A DNA stretch of 64,000 bases from Trichuris trichiura. Its lineage: Eukaryota > Nematoda > Enoplea > Trichinellida > Trichuridae. The notes beneath the pieces were generated by a model, which was not told where the DNA came from, did not search any database, and saw only the letters and a program-made list of their open reading frames with translations. The position numbers and the translations under genes are program-made. The stretch covers positions 3,952,001 through 4,016,000 of the forward strand of contig JBAJFE010000004.1 of assembly GCA_037903355.1 (NCBI GenBank). The letters are read 5' to 3'. This document shows, one piece after another, positions 1 to 14,509 of the stretch (its first letter is position 1; every line of letters begins with the position of its first letter).

Positions 1-275
1 GCTAACAAAGCTTTTTTCCTCGTACACTTCCAGCGACTGTTCGCCTTAGGCAAGAGCCATTATAGGGAAACGTTCCTCCTCCATACTGTAGGCCAATTTC
101 CCCATTGTTCGGCCCATTGTTCTTTTCATTCACTCTCTCTCCGACCAGGCGGTCGAGTAGGAGCGGACGAAAAGGTACCATCGTCCAGCAAGGATCCAGC
201 AAGGAATTTCGCCTGCTTTTTGGCCAAATTGATTACGTATTCGAGCGCTTTTACCTTCGTCTTTGCAGGTCAAGC

Positions 276-3402
<3,127 letters not shown>

Positions 3403-4236
3403 GGAACACATTACAACAACAACGTACTCGAAAAATGGTTTGTCCAAGTCAAGCTTGTTTGTGCATTTAATTTGAACACGCCTAGTTCAAATGAGTCCGC
3501 GCGCGCGCGCGCGTACGTTCATTCATATTATTCCATTTTGATCTCCTGCTCAACCAATCCGCCTTAAGTATGCGTAAGCCGCAGTGCTATCCTCGGCTCA
3601 TCATTCCACCTCTCCGTGTCACTTTTTTTTGCGTGCTGCAATTCCTTTTTTTCTTTATCTACTCTTTTACTGCGCTTGCTCTTATCCTCTTTTCAACATT
3701 CGTCATTAATTCGTTCGTCACTCATTCACCCTTGAATGAATCTACAAATGTTCATTCATGCTCGCAGCGAAATGCGATAAGCGCATTTCGCTGCTTCGTG
3801 AGGAAACGTTTACGCGCAATACGCCATTTGTGTACGTTTTACTGTTTTTTTTCAAAATGGTATTTTCATAACAAATGAGCGTGATAACAGTGCAACTTAG
3901 TTTGATAACTCTTGTGATCTTTTATTAATAAATAAAAAAAAGTAAAGTCATTCCAATTGTTTGGAAAATTTTGTTGCCCTCGTAGAGTAGTCACTGACAG
4001 TCTATTCGCGCGATACTTCTACGCTTGAAGCTTGCTGCTGGAATTGAGGCTTTTCTTTTTTTCTTTTTCGGCCTACGCAAGAAACTCATTGTAATAACGC
4101 GCGCGAGCTGATAAGATTGATAAGAAAAAGCAGATAAGAGTCTTGCCAGTGTTACAGTCAACTAGAGAGTAATTAAGTAAGTATTTGAACTTGTACATCG
4201 TTTTACTGTAATGTGGACTAAAAAATTCACCCGCGC
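3403..4236. other. Intergenic region with CG run and perfect hairpin
   Basis: No gene is supported here. The stretch carries an alternating CG run at about 3498-3513, a perfect 13-bp hairpin at 3764-3794, and an AATAAA-type signal in the run at about 3927-3940 that could end the kinase transcript, although it lies 0.5 kb past the stop. A 102-codon frame at 3570-3878 is T-rich, hydrophobic and unlike any known family, so it is treated as chance. Confidence 0.6.
3764..3794. repeat. Perfect 13-bp inverted repeat hairpin
   Basis: GCAGCGAAATGCG (3764-3776) and its exact complement CGCATTTCGCTGC (3782-3794) are separated by five bases. It lies between the kinase gene and the TRAPPC2 gene, downstream of the kinase stop. 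It could be a transcript 3' structure or the core of a small mobile element; nothing in the sequence decides this. Confidence 0.85.
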
Positions 4237-4256
4237 AGGAAAGAAGTGATACCAGA

Positions 4257-4685
4257 ATGGACAAGTCGGTGCCGAAGGAGTACTATTTTTTGATAGTGGA
4301 TAGGTACGATTGTCTACTTTTTGCCCAGGAATTTTCGTCCGTTCAGAAGCAAGACCCGGACGCGTGCCATCTGAAGCAGCTGATTGCTCACGCGTCCTTG
4401 GACGTCGTCGACGAAATGTCAAGCCAGCAGTCGAACATGCTGCTCAAACAGATTGACAAATTTAACGAATGGACAGTGTCCGCTTTTGTGCTGCCAAGCG
4501 GCGTCCGCTTTCTTATGCTGCACACGTGCCGCAACGACGACGGAATACGGAACTTCTTCACCGAGATGTACGAAACGTTCATAAAGTTGTCCATGAATCC
4601 TTTCCATCGTCCGAGGCAGCCAATCAAGTGTTCCAATTTTGCAAAGAAAGTTCAGCTTTACGGCCGAAAGTATTTAACGTGCTGA
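4257..4685 (+). CDS. trappc2: TRAPP complex subunit 2 (sedlin), intronless
   Basis: The uninterrupted 142-residue frame matches the whole sedlin/TRAPPC2 family (about 140 residues). Recognisable blocks include FLIVDRYD near the start, QLIAHASLDVVDE, the DKFNEWTVSAFV segment, FLMLHTCRNDDGIRNFF, and the C-terminal IKLSMNPF with KVQLYGRKYL at the end. The protein is a longin-fold subunit of the TRAPP tether that acts in ER-to-Golgi vesicle traffic. The ATG at 4257 follows an acceptor-like cgcgcag ending at 4238, consistent with trans-splicing. No intron is needed. It lies 0.85 kb downstream of the kinase gene on the same strand and is probably transcribed independently. Confidence 0.93.
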   Translation: MDKSVPKEYYFLIVDRYDCLLFAQEFSSVQKQDPDACHLKQLIAHASLDVVDEMSSQQSNMLLKQIDKFNEWTVSAFVLPSGVRFLMLHTCRNDDGIRNFFTEMYETFIKLSMNPFHRPRQPIKCSNFAKKVQLYGRKYLTC

Positions 4686-7100
4686 CGTCATCCCGCTTGC
4701 GTCCCTACGCAGTTATTGTTCCAGCTGTTACCGCCTTCAATGGAGCGACTCTTCGATGTTAAAGCATAGCTAATTTGTTCGACGACTTTTCATTTATTTT
4801 TTGAAGCGTTTTGCTCTTGATAGTAAATTTACAATTTCTTCCCATTAAGTTCTTCCAAGTTAGCTTACTGTAGCGGTATGTAACCTAAGCATTTTTCATT
4901 CCGAGCCACGATCTCGACTAGCCTTTTGGGCATGTTTAGTTGTCAGTATGCGCGTTTATCTTTTAAAATAAGTATTAGCTTGTCGACAGAAGATTTAGGC
5001 TATGATATCGGGTTTGCTAAGATGCTAAAGCTTTGAGTATTTACTCAATGCAAGTCAAATTGCTAAATTCAAAACAACTGAACTTGATTTTCATTAATAT
5101 ATCGCAAACTGGAATGCAGTTGCGAAAAGCAGACGGATCTGCTGCCCAGAAGAGCGCTGTTTTTCTGTAATAGGCAGTTAGAACTTCAGTTTCCATATAT
5201 ACATATATTTGCCTTCTTGCAGAAATGACATCTTTAAAGCTTTATGCTTAGACAGACGTCACTTTAACCCATTGCACATCAGTGAGACAGCGATCACGCG
5301 CTTTGAACCAACTTAACTTCCCGCGTAATTCTAATCTCACGCTTGCAAAGCGAAATAAAGCTGTCGCAATATTACGTGCACGAAAAAAGCATTTTTGACT
5401 TCATTATCTCTGCAAGTTTGCGGCAAAAACAAAAGCTCGTCAAACTGGGAAGGCACGAAATCTTAAGGTAGAAACGACGAAATAGATGCGCAGGTATGTT
5501 TGTTAAAAAAATGAGCTCCCGCTTAGCCTAAGCGACTGACAAGGTATACACGCCATGCTGGCGCGCAAAATAGCTTTTTAATGGATATTATTTTTGAGGG
5601 AAAGCTTATTACAAAGTTTTGACGCATATAACCCTTTTTTTATAATGTACAACGACTGAATCTTGTCTCTTATGAACAGTAATGCCTTATAAGCTGCAAT
5701 TAAGCACTGCAATATGAAATAAGTCTTGCTCAAACAAAACGAGTATTTTGTATTAAAGATAACAGCGTCCTTGCTTTAAGCATGGTGAAGCGTAGCTTTT
5801 AAAGCATCAGCGGAATGCACATGCCTGTTTAGTTAATATTGGCTGCCTAGGAGACTGGCATGTCCAAGCAAAGAAAAAGAATCGGGTTTCCTCCCGTATT
5901 TGCCCGCCAACAAGATCGAAAACCTGGCAGTAATCACATTTGCATTTCTGGTAAATTTACAGTAAGTCAACTGCTGTTTATTATTCATTTTCGAGCTTAA
6001 TGTCTGACAAATGCATGCCTGTTTTATGTTAAGCACGTGGCGGTCCTGTTTTAGCTTTTACACCGACGAGTACGTCGACTATCCTGTTCTGCCCTTACCA
6101 AAGCTTAAGCCAAAATCTAAATCTTATGTTTAAATTTAGACTTAGGTAAGGGTAGAATAGGATTGCGGCAAAGCCATAATACGACGACATCACGTCTTAT
6201 CGCAAAATTAGTGTTGTCATTCTTACTGTACGTTTTACGAGTAAAACGAACCTGATTGTCGTTGAGAGTTTTGTATTGCTTTTGCAGGCAAATAGAGGAA
6301 CAGATTCGAGAAAGCATTCTGTCTTATTCTGCACAAATTTTGCATACAGTAAAAACGCATTTTCCATTCATAACCAACTTGTTTGAATTTTTTCCAATCC
6401 ATTCCTCCTCATAGCTCAAATTGCTCTTCCTATTTCGTCAGAGGAAATAAAATTTAGCAAAACAAAACGAAGTAGAACTCTTGTTTCATTGTTGCGCGCT
6501 AGCATAATATTTCTATCATTTGCTAGGCTGCGAGCGACTAGTAATCTTTGCCGGACTTAAAAGGTAAGCGGAACATTTCCCCGCGGCGTCAAAACTCTTA
6601 CAGTGAAAATAAAATCAAAATCACAACTTAATCTTGAACATTGCTGTCTACGTCTACTATTCATGCTGACTGTGCAAGTGTTTAAGCTCAAAAAATCCAT
6701 TCGATTAAAGTTGCCACACTTCTTAAATTTTTATTTGCATTTGCACAATTAGCGTAAGCATTATATAAAACAAATCATTCGCATCTGGCTTTCATCACAG
6801 CGCAGTGTTTTAGGGCAAACGTTTTGACGCTAATATTTTTTGGCGCAATGAATCGCTTGCAGTGAACAACTTCTATGGCATTAATGTTTGTCTTTTAAAT
6901 TTGCTTGATCAATCCAACCGAGTATAAACTCGACTTAAGCTTTGCTTGCTATACTGCGCTTGAACTGAGTAAGTTAATAGTTGATGCGCAGGTGCTTTTT
7001 ATCGACGCCTGCACGCATTTTAAAGTAAACTGTTGGCTGGTTGGGCCATTGTCTCTTATTCATAATTACTGTTTGACAGCACGGTGAGCGGCGGCTGAGA
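4686..7100. other. Intergenic, AT-rich, dispersed repeat pieces
   Basis: No gene is supported. The stretch contains members of dispersed families: a GATGCGCAGGT-type motif at 5485-5495 and 6983-6993, and a small foldback element at about 6074-6170 whose flank (to about 6320) is related to 10755-10960. The short open frames in it have no recognisable composition or domain. Confidence 0.5.
6074..6170. mobile_element. Small foldback/MITE-like repeat (CTATCCTGTTCTGCCCTTA ends)
   Basis: CTATCCTGTTCTGCCCTTA at the left faces an imperfect reverse complement (TAAGGGTAGAATAGGAT) at the right, with about 55 bp between. The same arms recur at about 10385-10480, and a single exact reverse-complement arm (TAAGGGCAGAACAGGATAG) lies near 10767. 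Repeated use of one inverted pair at separate loci suggests a short non-autonomous element. No target duplication was resolved. Confidence 0.5.
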
Positions 7101-7124
7101 CTGACCGTCTCGTGCGACAGTTAG

Positions 7125-7499
7125 TTGTGTGTGTCAGAACTACTTTATGCCAACAGCGTCGGCGGTTCTGTTATACGCAATGAAGAGCTTTTGACTGACC
7201 GTGACCAAGTTGGGTCTGTGTCGATGATATTAAGTCATGGCGTTTCGTCGAATGAAAGATATTTATCGGTTCAGCGCGGAATGGAAGAAGATTGTACCAC
7301 TGATTGTTGGCTACCAGTTGGCATTAATAGGCTGGCATATAAGCTGAGTGTTTGGGCGGAGGAAGAGCGAATCTGTAAGCCACGCTTGCGTGGTGCTTAC
7401 TTGGACGATATGAGACCTCGATGGTCACGCGCTCGTTCCGAAGCAAGTTCTGACACATCCGACGAGAGCTTTTTCCAAGTCAAAGAATACGGCATATGA
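7125..7499 (+). CDS. Candidate small gene of unknown function
   Basis: An open frame of 124 codons ends at a TGA followed within about 10 bases by AATAAA (near 7507). Its C-terminal half (EEERICKPRLRG, then SDTSDES) is charged and serine/acid-rich and reads like coding sequence. A second frame in the same stretch begins with an ATG at 7237, three bases after an acceptor-like ttaag, and encodes 36 residues with a hydrophobic core (IVPLIVGYQLALIGW) before a stop at 7345-7347. The two could be joined by a small intron or frameshift into a short membrane protein with an acidic tail. Neither frame matches a family I recognise. The case for a gene rests on the acceptor-ATG pair and the polyadenylation signal only. 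Confidence 0.35.
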   Translation: MCVSELLYANSVGGSVIRNEELLTDRDQVGSVSMILSHGVSSNERYLSVQRGMEEDCTTDCWLPVGINRLAYKLSVWAEEERICKPRLRGAYLDDMRPRWSRARSEASSDTSDESFFQVKEYGI

Positions 7500-8744
7500 C
7501 CGTAGAATAAAGATATTCATTCTCCATGAGCACATGCGCTGACGTGCGCTCTACTGCCTCACCAAAAAATATCGTTTTCAAAGGCAACCAATGCCTTCAG
7601 AGCGGAATGGATAGAAAAAGGAAGCGCCGGACGATATTCAAGGGTTCGCTCTGCTCCAATGGAAGTTTGGGCATGGTTCATTGCCTGACTTCCAAGCATA
7701 TTATTATCCAGTAACTGATGGCACATTGACCCATCAAAAGACGATTTTCCGAATATCCACTGCGTTCCGCAATGGTGCAATGCATCCGGTTTTACCTTCC
7801 CATTTTGTTTTCTTGTTGCGTTGATCAAAATAAATCATAACCTAACATGACAGACTTCGTTGCTCGTTTGATTGCAATGCGCGCTAACGCCTTTTGCCTT
7901 GAAGGGGTTCGTCTAGCATAAAAGCTTGAGAAGGGATCATTTCTGCGGCAGCCTAGCAGTCATATGCAGCTCAATAATTGCATGGACAGATCAGTTTTTA
8001 TAATTTCGCCCCAAGACTTGCCACTTACCTGAGAAACGGGAACGTTACTGTGGAAAAACAGCGCATCGTTTAGTGACAACCGAGAGACGTCTTTCTGAAT
8101 TGCTGGTTCTGTGGCGATTGATTGCTCAGCGCTTCCAACTGTGAGCTGCTATTTCTTTGTTTTGAACAGTGAAAATATGAGAAGTATAACGATATTTCCG
8201 GTTGCATGCTTATGGCAAGGTTCTGCGATGCTTCCTTCGCACGATTTGTCTGCGCAACTTCTGGCGTGCTGGCTCGTGCCTGTCCTAATGACGAATTGAG
8301 GCTAAACTTTATTCAGGTTATTAATTACAGTATAAAAATTATTCTGGCACTAAATAAAAGGGCACAAAGTGTTATCTCACTAATAATGATATTTTCTGCG
8401 GCAAAACAGGCCCATCCTCCTGTGCTTAAATCAAATGCTAATAGTGACTCTGAGGCTCAGCCCTATATGATATAAGATAAAGCGGCTGCAGCTTCTTGGT
8501 GAGACTTCAATCAGTACCGTGAAGACGGCAGAGTACTGTTGCTTCTTGAATGGTTCTCTTCCTGGCCGCACCGTCTGGCATTTCTGTTGAAGATGTACCG
8601 GATGTTATAATGGGCCCATCTCCTGTGTTCAAGTTGCGTGTTGGCGAAGAATTGAAAGGCACGACATTGGCTAGCGAGTTGTTTCTTGTACAATTTTGCG
8701 GCTTTTCGACCCGTTTTTAAAAATAACGTTTATTGCATAAACGT

Positions 8745-8800
8745 TAAGTTTCGGAGCTTTCGGGTCACTCCGGCACCCGTCATTAGCGCAATGTGTGCTG
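8745..8800 (-). repeat. Degenerate hammerhead-like motif in Penelope-type repeat end
   Basis: Read on the minus strand, GCG is followed by CTAATGA, a stem CGGGT pairing with ACCCG, then AAAGCTCCGA. This matches the arrangement found just after the Penelope coding region at 52548-52586, except that the conserved CTGANGA core has an A for G and so is probably inactive. The downstream minus-strand sequence includes AATAAACG. It is most likely a relic of a Penelope-like terminal repeat. Confidence 0.4.
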
Positions 8801-10384
8801 CCCGTCGGGTTGGTCTTCGTGATTGCAAGCTACTCCGTCCGACCAACCTTGGCAGAGACGTCAGCCGTCTGTCTTGAGCCGTTGGGCCTTGGTCCCGCCT
8901 AGTCAGTCAGAATGAGTTGAAAAACCGCAAAATTTTACAAGAAACCCGTTATGAAGAAAGAAAAAAGAAAAAACTAAAGCGAGCTGTTTACATAATATGT
9001 TATTAGACCATGCAGACGTTGCCATTATTTCCAGGCGAAGTTTTCGGCAGCAGTGTCTGCGAAAGAAACGACTTTTGTCAGCCCAGTTTAGTCGAAGTGC
9101 ATTAAACAAAGTTCTTATTGCTTTTGCGAAGACCATTAGAGATTTTATTTTGATTTACCGGTCGCTGAAGTAAAATTGATTCAATCAATGTCCCGCGCTG
9201 CTTTGCTCGTTCAATTTTGCTAGAAAAGTGAGTTGCTTCAGCTTAAAAAAATAAGCAGAAATAATATGTCGAACGTAATTTCCGCTCACTTTGTGTAAGC
9301 TGAATAGAATTTAGCAACAAATAATTTGTTCGGACCGAAATCAGTATAGCACGTTATTGCATCGCGACAAGTTGAATTTTTGAAAAGAGGCAAAATTCAG
9401 TCCATTTTCAGCTACTTCTCACTTCGTAACGAGGTTTTGTTAATTGTTTAGCGTGTAAGTAATACGGATTAGTAGCCACCGAATATTAATCCTTGTTATT
9501 TCACATAGCAAAAGGAAGAAGATTGGAATAATTGCAGACTACTTACTAGGACCTTGCCGACTGAAAAACTAATTGACCAGGAAAGGAACATACCATTTTT
9601 GCTTTCCTGCCTAATGGTAGAACTTTAAGTCACTTTTAGTTCCAATTTCTAATAAATAAACTGTTTTGTGCAAAAAAGCCATTAATGTTACTATCGTGAG
9701 CGCGGCATGAACTAACGAAGTTTGCCGTCGGTTCTGCGTCACGATTTTGTTTAAATGTCTGAAAGATACAATTTTTGTCAACTAAATCAATAAACGCACT
9801 TATGTGACTTTTGTCATTATTTCTGTTCTGCTTAAAAAGTTGTATCGATGTTAAAAACTTCAGCATTATTGCTTCACGTAAATTACCGTTTAACTATTCT
9901 TAATTATCTTTAAACAATAATGCGTTTGCTGCAAGTTAATTTCATCCGACGCGACTTCCGAAGCCCGAATACGCCGCTGTATGCCTGCTTCACGTTTATT
10001 TTCAATTACTACTTGTCTTCAGCGACTATTAGCAGCGTCGCGTGGGGCGATTTCTCGGCGTGCACTCTTCAACATGGACTGTCAAAATCCATTTCGGTTT
10101 TTAGAAAATATGTAGAATCTTTGCAAGCATGTCATTTGTAGCTTTCAATTATCGTAAAATAATGCGTTTGCTATTTTCACAAGCACATGTTAGAGTCCTT
10201 GACTACGAATTTGCTTCAGGTATATTGCACGTCAGAAAATTGTGACCTCTGCGCGGATTTGACTATGCTTTAAATCAGACCAGAGTAGTAACGCATTTGT
10301 GCGAATAAATTATCATTTTACGCATTTTGCAAGCTGCAAGGTCTTGTCGGAACACGTCCCTCATGTCGTACTGTATGTTTGCCG

Positions 10385-10480
10385 GTTATTCCATTCTGCC
10401 CTTAACAAAAATGAAACCTAAATAAAAGGTTTGTATTTTGTCATAGGCTTATATAGGAGCGGAATAGGATAGTCGACGTG
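10385..10480. mobile_element. Second copy of the small foldback element
   Basis: TTATTCCATTCTGCCCTTA on the left faces GAGCGGAATAGGATAGTC on the right, the same inverted pair as at 6074-6170. Both have the GTCGAC motif outside one arm. The interior is AT-rich and differs from the first copy. This supports a short foldback family rather than a chance palindrome. Confidence 0.45.
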
Positions 10481-13400
10481 CTAGCCAAGAAGGACAGAGC
10501 AGGATGGCCGCTTGGTTGCCGGAAAGGAACCTGCATTTCCCAAACGGTGGGGAGCATAAACGACAAAGCTTGATCTGTCTTGCGTTTTCACTATGTCAGC
10601 TTGTCTACAACAATTACCTCTAATTGGAATTATCCAAAAAGGTTTCTTCTTTTTTTATTTTGTTATCAAGGAAAAATATAATTTTCCATGTTATATTTTT
10701 ACCACTAGAACGTGGAACATACTTTAATGAATTTGAGCAGCTTCATAAGCATTCTTTAGGGCTTACATAAGGGCAGAACAGGATAGCTGGCAAAATCGCA
10801 TTACGATGGTGAGACGAGTAAACGCATAATCGGTGTTGCTTATTTCCCCGTATGTTTAAGACTACACTAAACCTGATTTTCGTTAGTATACTGTATTGCT
10901 TGCAAGCAAATATAGGAAAAGGCTCGATATAGGTAGTATAAAAGTCGGAAAGTAGTGATGGAGATAGATTCGGTGGAATGAACAAGAAACCAATAAACTA
11001 AGAGGTAAAGACTATAAAAGAGAGATATATTGATACAAGAAAAGGACAAAGAATTAATTCTGCATGCTTGGAAGTGAAACTGCTTGCGTCCAAAGATTGA
11101 CGCTTAAAGCCGACATTTTCGTCAAAAAAGAGGACGCAACAGTGTCTGTTTCGCAACAGAACAGCACAAAAACATTTCATGGGTAATGATTACCTTATGC
11201 ATTACAATTTCACATCAACACAAAAAGACCACTCAGTAACCCTTCTTCTCTCAGCTGAGACAGCTGAAACAGTCAACAATAACTGGAAAAAGAATACACT
11301 TTTTCACAGTTGTTTTCCTGCTCTGAGAAGAAGGGGAACTCATCATCGTGGTTTTGTCTTTCCGGTAGTCTGGAAGACGACGTTATGACACTTACTACAG
11401 AAATGATCCTGTGAAGTAAGGTCTTAAGCTGCATCTCTGCCCAATGTAATAAACATATTGCAAGCAACTGTGAACTCACAGGTTCGCAGTTAAATGTCTG
11501 TTTGCCAAACAAATTCAACGTCGGAGTAGATAACTGCTTATATGTCTGCGGACGTCGTAAATGAAATGTCTGCTCCATAATTGGTGAAAAAATATTTTGA
11601 CACCCTGTTAACATTGAAAGGACAGAGCAAAGTAATACGGCGAAATATGTGCTTAAGGAAACTATTTTACGTGGATACTTCCATCCGAATGAACATGAGG
11701 GAAGCAGCGGAAGAATTAAGAATTATTTCGAAGAAAAATCGCACCGTAACAAAACACTGAAAAGCTATAAAGCTGACATGCGGTTCTACCTCGTGCCAAT
11801 CTTCTTTCTTTTTCAGGAGCGGCGTAGGATGTCAATGCAAAGCAGAGGAATCTATATAGAAGTTATAGGAAGATTTTTTTGACTCAATATTCACTATAAC
11901 CTAACTCCTTGCCTTCGCTATGTCGATGTTCCTTTTTTGCAGAAAGAATTTGCTTTCTCCGCGTGAAGGCACTGTTAACAAAGATTCAGCATAAAGCGCG
12001 AATTTATTAGAAAAAAGATATAGGCAATGGATAATGCGATGTCGCCGAAATTCCCAAATAAGTACATTTTTAACTACGCGCGCAGTAGTGACAAAGCAGT
12101 AATGAGCAGAAGGCTTATTAAGCATTTAAATGCTACCACGGGGCTGAAAGGCAAAAACAGGTTATTAATTTATCGAAAATTCTGCATTGTTATGTTAATT
12201 ACAGTCGGATGAACTTTATTTTTTGATGCTTTATATTTTTAATTACTCTTACAGTTTTTAGGAAAAAAAAGGCATCAGTTGCAACACGCAGGCATTTTCC
12301 GTTCGTAGTATACGCTGTCTACTTTGGACTTGTCAATTTGGGAACTTTGCATTTTCATCCGTCGGTACTTATAGAAAACAGATTTATTTGCAACCTGATT
12401 ATCAAACTGTCAACTGTTTCAGTTTCCACGCTATTCCAAACGTCACTTTAATATAGCCTCCGTTCGAGTTACGTATTTTAAAACTTTCATACCAGGAGAC
12501 TAAAATTGATGCGCAGGTAACATTATCAATTGACTTGCACACATCTTAAATTAAACTAAGCTGACTGCCCAACTCTGCATAAAATTTTTTATTTCTTAAG
12601 CGCGACTGCACCCAGAACGGTTTTTTGATCTAATCTTTCGTGACCGTGATACTGGCCATTACGTTACCCTTGGACATGCGAAACCCGCTTCCATCATGCA
12701 GGCTGAGAAGCTTTATACAGCGCATGCCAAAACGGAAGTTCAGTCGATGGTGTGTAAATAGAGCAGTCATTTTGTCGCTTCCCCGTACGAAAGATGAAAT
12801 AACGCATTGATGGCTTACGAAAAAACTAGACGCGTTTATATTACTGTAATGAAGCACGTTCATGGCACAAAGACTATTTATGCGCGCCAGACCGGTGATA
12901 TCGATGCTTTTATGATATAAAAATACGATATTGCAAAAATATGTCGTGGTTGGCGATTATGGCTTCGCACAGATTTCGAAACCTCATCAGTCCTTCCCAA
13001 TCAATATCATCCTTAGCGAAAGTGTTGCCCCAATAAAGAGACGATATTCATATGAAGCTACAAAGCGTGGACAGCCTTGAAAATATGATATTGGAAAGGC
13101 AAACCCCCTCCGTAAATGACATTCCTTTTCTGGGGTTCTCAACTGCATGGACCGAAAAACCAGATTTTGGGTAAAAATCATGATGCAACTTGTAGTGTTT
13201 TGGTAAAGATTCGGTTGTACGTTATTGAAACGCTTTCAGGCGTTCCAACATGCCGCAACAGAGCTAGCGTTGTCCTCGCATCTACAGAGCAGCTAACCTA
13301 TCTCAGTTTCGACGATATGAAATGACGAAGGGACGTCATTTTTCAAATCTAACTTACTTAGAACACTCTTGCGAATCATTTATGCAAACAGCAAATCTTC

Positions 13401-14509
13401 TCTCGTGGAAGCAACGTGGGAAGAATGAAAACGCGTCGCAGACGAAAAAAAATATCACCGAATTTGAGACAACGTTTCGGAAGGAAGAAAAAATTACAAA
13501 ATTTTCAATTTCGCCTTTTGCTAATTCCTTCTATTCGCATCGTTACCGTTTCTCGTTGATTTAAATGGGTGATTTTAGTTTCATTCACCTGAAAAGATTG
13601 GTACCGACGTGTGCATTTTTGATAAGGCAGTATTAACATTGTTTCCAGTGCAGCAAATGTTAATAAACAAAGCCTGTTAGTTATTGGCGAAAATAGCACG
13701 AAAATGGAGCATTCAGAAGTCCTCTGATCTCATCGTCAGCGTAATAACAGTGCGGACTCAGTTCCGAACGAAAGCAATGCGGTTATATCAACCAATGCAG
13801 GTTTAAGTATGGAAGTATAGGCATAAAGTTGCATATTCTAACTACTTCTTTGTATAGCTTCTTTAGTACTCGACTACATTTGCGGAATCTAATTTCTTAA
13901 AACATGTACGCCCCTATGACGCTTACTAAAGCTTTATTTTCGCGGCTCTACTGAGTATTTTGCCGTAGAAGATTACTGCTTGCTTAAAATGCCGCCCTTT
14001 CAGACAATTTACTTTCAACAAGGCTTTATCTGCATTCCATCAACGAGGGTCCAAGCTTATACGAAACATTCAGTGACAAATACTGAGCCTAGCCTTTGTG
14101 ACCTTCTTCGTCTTCATCTCTTGGTTCTTCCATATAAACTTTCTTCTGTGCTTAAGTTCTTGACCTTTCCTTCCGCAGAGCTCCAAGGCTTGCCTGTTTT
14201 TATTCCTCACGGAAGAAAAGAAGAAAAGAACACCCCTGTGAAATCACTCGCTGACGGTAACCTTACAGCGTCCAGCGATTACAACTTCCTAATTTCAACA
14301 CAAAGAAGTCACAGTGAACGCGATAATACCACTGCGGTCAACTACTACTTATTCCGCAAATTTATTACAATTCTATACCGCACGTTTTAAACGTGACAGA
14401 TAGGCATTCGTTATGTATTCTCAAATAGTTTCTTTAAGTTCTACGACACTTCGACAAGGTTTTCGAGATTACTTGAAACTTTAACTGTCAAGTAATGCTT
14501 TCAAGCTCA

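Larger units (their letters stand above)
7512..14500. other. Gene-poor intergenic region with dispersed repeats
   Basis: No gene is supported in this 7 kb. It contains a Penelope-end-like fragment with a degenerate hammerhead-like motif near 8750-8800 (minus strand), the foldback family at 10385-10480, a copy of the 6074-6320 repeat at 10755-10960, and a GATGCGCAGGT repeat at 12508. A 136-codon frame at 13980-14390 has no recognisable domain and looks accidental. Confidence 0.5.

Noticed and set aside
3570..3878. 102-codon hydrophobic frame
   Set aside because: T-rich stretch gives Phe/Leu by composition; no start context or family similarity.
13980..14390. 136-codon frame
   Set aside because: No domain, no neighbouring splice or polyadenylation signal, and composition like the AT-rich surroundings.
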